Below are positions 59,261 through 64,000 of a stretch of 64,000 nt of DNA, in pieces. Made by a program: the position numbers and the translations under genes. Positions within the stretch are counted from its first letter, which is position 1; each line of letters starts with the position of its first letter. This DNA comes from Antedon mediterranea (Eukaryota; Echinodermata; Crinoidea; Comatulida; Antedonidae), in assembly GCF_964355755.1 (NCBI RefSeq), contig NC_092670.1, positions 32,785,795 to 32,849,794 on the forward strand, in the 5' to 3' direction. The notes under the pieces are model-generated. The model did not search any database and was not told where the DNA came from. It saw only the letters and a list, made by a program, of their open reading frames with translations.

Positions 59261-60420
59261 ACATTCAATTCAATTATTGCTCCCTCTATTGTAAAGTTCT
59301 AAAAATTGAATAACACCGTTTTAATATTAACGCCCTCTTTAGTGGAGCACGAGTTAACATACGTTTTACAGAAACTCAATCAAACTCTATTAAAGTATGA
59401 ACAGTACTAACAAAACATCTCTGATATTGATATTATCATTTTTGGCAGAAATTAATTGTGCTGTACAAAACAGCATTAATAGGCCTATAAACAAAAACAG
59501 AACACGCACTCTAAAATTAATATGATCGTTAGTAGCATTAATATATCGAAAATGTTACTGTAGAGATACAGTCATGTGTAAGACTTCATTCGCCATAATC
59601 TTGTGACATTCATTATACGCCTAATTTGAATACGTGATTCTAAAATCGCCCTTACGAGGCCTATTTTAGTGATAGTACAAACATGGTGAAAATAAACCCT
59701 GGTACGAATAGGTATGTCAGAACAATAAGGATATGATCCGTACAATGTACAATCGTCTAGCCATCGTACTACCGAAACACTTGTTAACAATCGAATACAT
59801 GTCACAACATTTGATTATAAATGATATACTTTTTTCCAGACGTTTCCAAAAAATAAAATGTAAAGATGACTGATCAATATTCTCTATACATTTTTCATTA
59901 ATTTTAGGAACTGGATACATTTACAGTTGTTCTGACTTGTGTATTGTTGTTTTTTTTTGTGGTAATTTTGTGTCATGTGCTGCCGTTTGGTTTCTGTGTT
60001 ATTTCTTTTGAAATTATGTTTGTTTTCCTGTCTATTTCTGGTTAAACATGTCGGCGTTTAGTTGTGTGGGTTGTCTACCATTTTCTCCATTAAAACATTA
60101 CTATTCGTCATTCATGATTAAGCACTAACGGGGGTAAAAACAATTTTGAATGTCATTTTTTTTTCAGTATTATTTTGAATTATCAAATAAGAATATTTTG
60201 GCAAGTACAGAACTGTAGGTACTGTTACCTAATTATAATAATTACATTAATTATTATTGTTATAATTAGCTATAGTATATATTTCTTTTGATGTTTTTAT
60301 TTTTGTTTATTCATTGCCAAATCACAATTTGTTTCACTTATTTTTGTTTTTAATGATTTATCCAATTTTCCAAACAAAATTAACCATATAAATGGCAACG
60401 CACAGAATATAAATGAACAG
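59261..60420. other. Gene-free stretch
   Basis: No recognised gene or repeat. Confidence 0.5.
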
Positions 60421-60770
60421 AGGTTAGTGAGTGTGGCCGAGCGTTAAGACAGTGGAACCGTAATCCATAGCCATAACATCGGCAAGGTTTCGAGGCTCAC
60501 TCGCTCCATGGTTCTGGTGGTATAACAAGTCTTCTCGGATAAGATATAAACCGTAGGTCCAGTGTACATCTGGCTCATGTGCACTTTAAAGAACCTAGTA
60601 CATCTTCCGAGACGAGTAGGGGGTTACCCCGGTGTACTAGTTCATACACACACACTGTCGTGGACAGACGTAATGGCGCCGTAGTTGGCTGCCGATGACA
60701 CGATGTGACCCTTATATTGGGAGAAGAATGTTGTTTGATCACTTGTTGCTGAAATTGGCGCTTTACAAAT
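60421..60770 (+). mobile_element. SINE-C copy 2 (uninterrupted)
   Basis: Head GTGTGGCCGAGCGTTAAGAC with B box GGTTTCGAGGC, type II tRNA (Ser/Leu) origin. The body is as in copy 1, then CCCCGGTGTACTAG and a tail ending in AT-rich sequence. Confidence 0.8.
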
Positions 60771-61798
60771 TCGTATATATTATATTATATTATTATTATT
60801 ATAAAATACTAAACTAATTAAATAATGTTTCAATTATTTATTATCATTTATTGCTAAAATATTCAACTCATGATTCCTTAACTTAAAGCGAACAAATGAT
60901 AACAATGTAATGTAATAAAATCTATTTTACTCTTGCATGCTAAAATAAATATTGAATTCATAGTTTTTCTTAATATATTTATTTATAAATAGACGGTCCT
61001 TGTCACTGACAGACACTGATTACAAGGAATTTATTTTTTCCCCACAGATAGGCATACTGCATATAGACCTACTCTATAGGCCCTACTGCATGGGTCTCAC
61101 TGTATAGGCCTATTACAAATAAAGCTGATCATTGTATCTCGTATCGGTATACCACAAACGGATATGGAGCATTATTAAGAAAACATCGTGTACTTGTATA
61201 CAATCTATTCAGAACGTTGTACAATGTGTTACAAGACCTGCAAATGAGGTCAATTATTAGAAGGTCGTAAATAATAATCACACATATTTAAGAGCAATTA
61301 GGTCAAATGATATATCAATACGATGACACTAATAATATAATGGAATAGCATTGTTTAAGTAAACTTATGTCATTAACCTTATAAGAAGAATATTTAAAAA
61401 CATGTTTATTATAATTTAGGCTTCTGTAGGCATTTGTTTGTCGTATCAATTTTATCAAAAGTAAAATTTAAAAAATATTCCTATATTTAAGTTAGCTTTA
61501 AGTTTGTGATTGGTCAACTCACTACCCTGTGTTGCGTCCACATAAGAACCATTATTTTCTCTTTTTTTTAAATTTTAATTTATATTTGATTTATATATTT
61601 ATAAATGATTGTAGATATTATTTTACTTTAATACCCCTTAATGCGTTTTGAATACCCGGAAGTAAACGTATGGATTACGACGGATACAGGAAGCAATTCA
61701 AAAACGTACTTCCAGACCAAGTCTGTAACCGCTCTCTATAATAATACTGTGTTCAATTTGTTTAAAATTCCAGGCTTTACACAGGCTACACACAAACA
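60771..61798. other. Gene-free 5' flank of receptor B
   Basis: A likely splice acceptor, TTTAAAATTCCAG, ends at about 61772, 26 bp before the start codon. This suggests an intron in the 5' UTR. Confidence 0.5.
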
Positions 61799-62842
61799 AT
61801 GTACTCAATACTGCAAAATACGTGTATTGTACTTTTTCTATCAACACTGGCCCACTGTAAGTTACATTGTTCAAAGGATCCAGATAATCTAATGTTAGGA
61901 GACTTTGTTACTTTAACTTGTAAGAAAGATATCATTACCGAAAACGATTCTTTTCGGTTGGTGTGGAAATCACTAAAAACACAGGCGATTAATACCGATA
62001 GTTATGTCCTTTCAACGGGACAGACAGCCAAATTGGTCGCTAAGGTAAAACTTACCGAAGAAGATAATTACCAGAAGTTCACATGTAAAGAAAGGCGGGA
62101 TCAACAGACAGCAGATATGTGTGAGGTAACACCGTTGAAAATTGCGTCAGAGGTAATGGTTACGGCTTCACTACAGCCCACGTATCAAACAGCAAACGTA
62201 ACTTTTTCTTGTGAAGCAAAAATGTTGCCAATTGTTTCAAGATATTCGTGGAGTTTTGATGGAAACTCGATTCAAGATGGTGGACGTTTTCAAATATTAA
62301 ATGGTGGAAAGACACTTATTGTTCAGAATGTATTGCTTGATGACCACAAAAAGATAGCAACCTGCACAAGCTTTAATCGACTTGGTCTAAGTAAGTCAGG
62401 CTCAAATATTGTTATGATAGATCCTGAAATGATTCCCCCTTCAATGATAAAATCTGACAAAGACTTATTCATCCTTGGTATTGGAGCTGGTTTTTCAGCG
62501 ATGGCTATCCTTGTCGTTATATTCTGCATCGTTGCTGCAATTGTAAAGAAAAATGCCAGAAAGAATTCTAAACCTCTTACTGATTCCGATGAAGATGAAG
62601 AAACAGCATGTAAGGCAATCGATGGCCATACGAGGTCAAAGTGCAATCCATATGCGTCTAGTGATCTAGGAGTTAGTGGGCCTACATCGATGTCTGAAAG
62701 ATGTCAGGAGAAAGAACGCCAACTTGACCTCGAGGCAGAAAGTGACCAAGAAAGACGCTATTTTACGTTAGAAAAACCAGATGCTGAGAGTTTCAGTAAG
62801 CCTGAATCATTATATGCTTCAATCGAAGAAGAACGTTTATAA
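61799..62842 (+). CDS. Ig-domain receptor with ITIM-like tail motif (receptor B)
   Basis: 347 aa, ATG at 61799. Longer upstream frames belong to another reading frame. Signal peptide about 1-20 (MYSILQNTCIVLFLSTLAHC). First Ig-like domain about 21-115, cysteines 24, 41, 96, 108, with LTEEDNYQKFTCKERRDQQT closely matching receptor A. Second about 118-205 with C138, W151, C189. Membrane segment about 224-249, then basic KKNARKNSK and an acidic DSDEDEE stretch. The tail has Y285, Y321 (YFTL) and Y339 in SLYASI, which meets the ITIM pattern S-x-Y-x-x-I. ITIMs recruit SHP phosphatases in vertebrates and probably inhibit. That this holds here is inference. Coding region is a single exon. AATAAA near 62982. 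Confidence 0.8.
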   Translation: MYSILQNTCIVLFLSTLAHCKLHCSKDPDNLMLGDFVTLTCKKDIITENDSFRLVWKSLKTQAINTDSYVLSTGQTAKLVAKVKLTEEDNYQKFTCKERRDQQTADMCEVTPLKIASEVMVTASLQPTYQTANVTFSCEAKMLPIVSRYSWSFDGNSIQDGGRFQILNGGKTLIVQNVLLDDHKKIATCTSFNRLGLSKSGSNIVMIDPEMIPPSMIKSDKDLFILGIGAGFSAMAILVVIFCIVAAIVKKNARKNSKPLTDSDEDEETACKAIDGHTRSKCNPYASSDLGVSGPTSMSERCQEKERQLDLEAESDQERRYFTLEKPDAESFSKPESLYASIEEERL

Positions 62843-64000
62843 AATAATATTTATGTTAATGTTAATCAAAATACAAAAAGTGTCTGGTACTATTTGCACT
62901 TTCAATCCGAAACTGCTTGATAGTGATTTTTTAATTTGTAAGGTTATTTCTACAATCAAAACTCAATTTTTGTTTATTATAGAATAAATAATTTTGATAA
63001 TAGGCCTATATAATAACTTTTTAATAAAAAGCAGATGATGTTTGAAATAAATAAGAAATGTAAATTAACTACTGTTCATAACTAGTATGAGCATGAATTA
63101 TTTTAAATTAATAGTAAATATTAAATAAAGGGTTCAGTTTTATTTTAGTAAAATTTGACTAAAGTTATCAATGTATATAATATAATGACAATATCATTAC
63201 TATTAATATGTTTTGTAACAGTCAGTCTGTATCTGCCCTGTTGGCTTGGGTATTAAGTGGAAACAATACTAAGGTCGAAATTCTCCATAGATCATCTTTT
63301 CATTTCTCAGACAATGTCTAAAGTTTAATATACATCAATTGTGGCTTAGGTTACCATAATATAACATTTATAAGTTGTAGACGTCTGTCATAATATTGTT
63401 CTCCTAAATTTTAATTTGGAATACATGAATTATTAATATTAATACCGTATATATATCATTATTCGTTAACAACAAATTTGTATACCATTATAAATAAAGA
63501 AACGAATGTACCGAACTGTTATTAGGATTAAATGCGAAACTTAGATTATTAAATTTTCTCAATGTTAAATTTATTTGTAATAAAAATTGTACTAAACTAA
63601 TTAAATATTACAAAATCAAACCGTGTATCATTTAACTTTATAATTTTGTTATATGTAAGCCTAAAAAATGCAAATGCATAGATAACAATATTAAGAAAAT
63701 GTTATGAAACAAAGCGAAACAGTTAAAATAACAACATGTAATGTCGGTGTTCTTGACCTTCTATCACGTGATATTAATAATCCCGTGGTCGTATTCACCA
63801 ATCACACTTAAGTATGATTATTTTACTTAATTAATAATATTTCAATAAAGTCAATAGGTATTTTAGAATGGTTGGTATTTGTAGGTACCAGAAGTTTTTC
63901 AAATGTTGAATTTGTGTGAGTGGTAAATAAGTGGTTACTTTTATATGAACACAAAGAACAGTAACACCAGTGCACGTTAGTAAACATTTTTAAAATGTTG
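62843..64000. other. 3' flank of receptor B, no gene seen
   Basis: AT-rich. No frame or repeat I can support. Confidence 0.5.

Overview
This is AT-rich, intron-containing animal DNA, not bacterial. It has few coding genes, many interspersed repeats, tRNA-derived SINEs, a Penelope-like element, hammerhead ribozymes and an unusually frequent palindromic word TAGGCCTA. Together with the LamG-like and Ig-like receptor genes, this suggests a marine invertebrate, most likely a deuterostome such as an echinoderm. The organism is an inference, not something the sequence proves.

Layout. 1-5.1 kb: a dispersed repeat (R1) split by a 4.17-kb DNA transposon that has terminal inverted repeats (TIRs) and carries a seven-exon gene broken by two frameshifts. 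Next to it are three hammerhead-ribozyme units that look like a metazoan retrozyme. 5.2-19 kb: a tandem gene duplication. An apparently intact two-exon secreted LamG-like gene (7.66-9.29 kb) is followed by a decayed paralogue (16.04-18.78 kb) with a 26-unit, 39-bp coding minisatellite. SINEs and segmental duplications lie between them. 19-23 kb: minisatellites and a SINE. 23.46-28.19 kb: three head-to-tail ~1.57-kb elements inserted without target duplication into another R1 copy, resembling a rolling-circle (Helitron/Helentron) array. 30.9-32.0 kb: a 5'-truncated Penelope-like element with a GIY-YIG domain, flanked by an inverted copy of its own tail, each end carrying a hammerhead-like motif. 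33.2-33.9 kb: a third, truncated relative of the LamG family. 38.76-39.72 kb: a single-exon sulfotransferase-like gene on the minus strand. 40.4-45.7 kb: SINEs split by a 4.0-kb foldback element with very long inverted arms and a 3-bp target duplication. 49.6-51.1 kb and 61.8-62.8 kb: two related single-pass Ig-domain receptors. One has five YxN (Grb2-type) tyrosine motifs in its tail, the other an ITIM-like motif. 55.7-60.8 kb: two tRNA-Ser/Leu-like SINEs, one split by a 162-bp satellite array.

The most interesting signals are the two Ig receptors with contrasting signalling tails, the hammerhead motifs in three different repeat contexts, the transposon-borne gene with its exons still readable, and the nested insertions whose empty sites can be read from other copies in the same window. 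Coordinates come from reading by eye. No alignment or database search was run.
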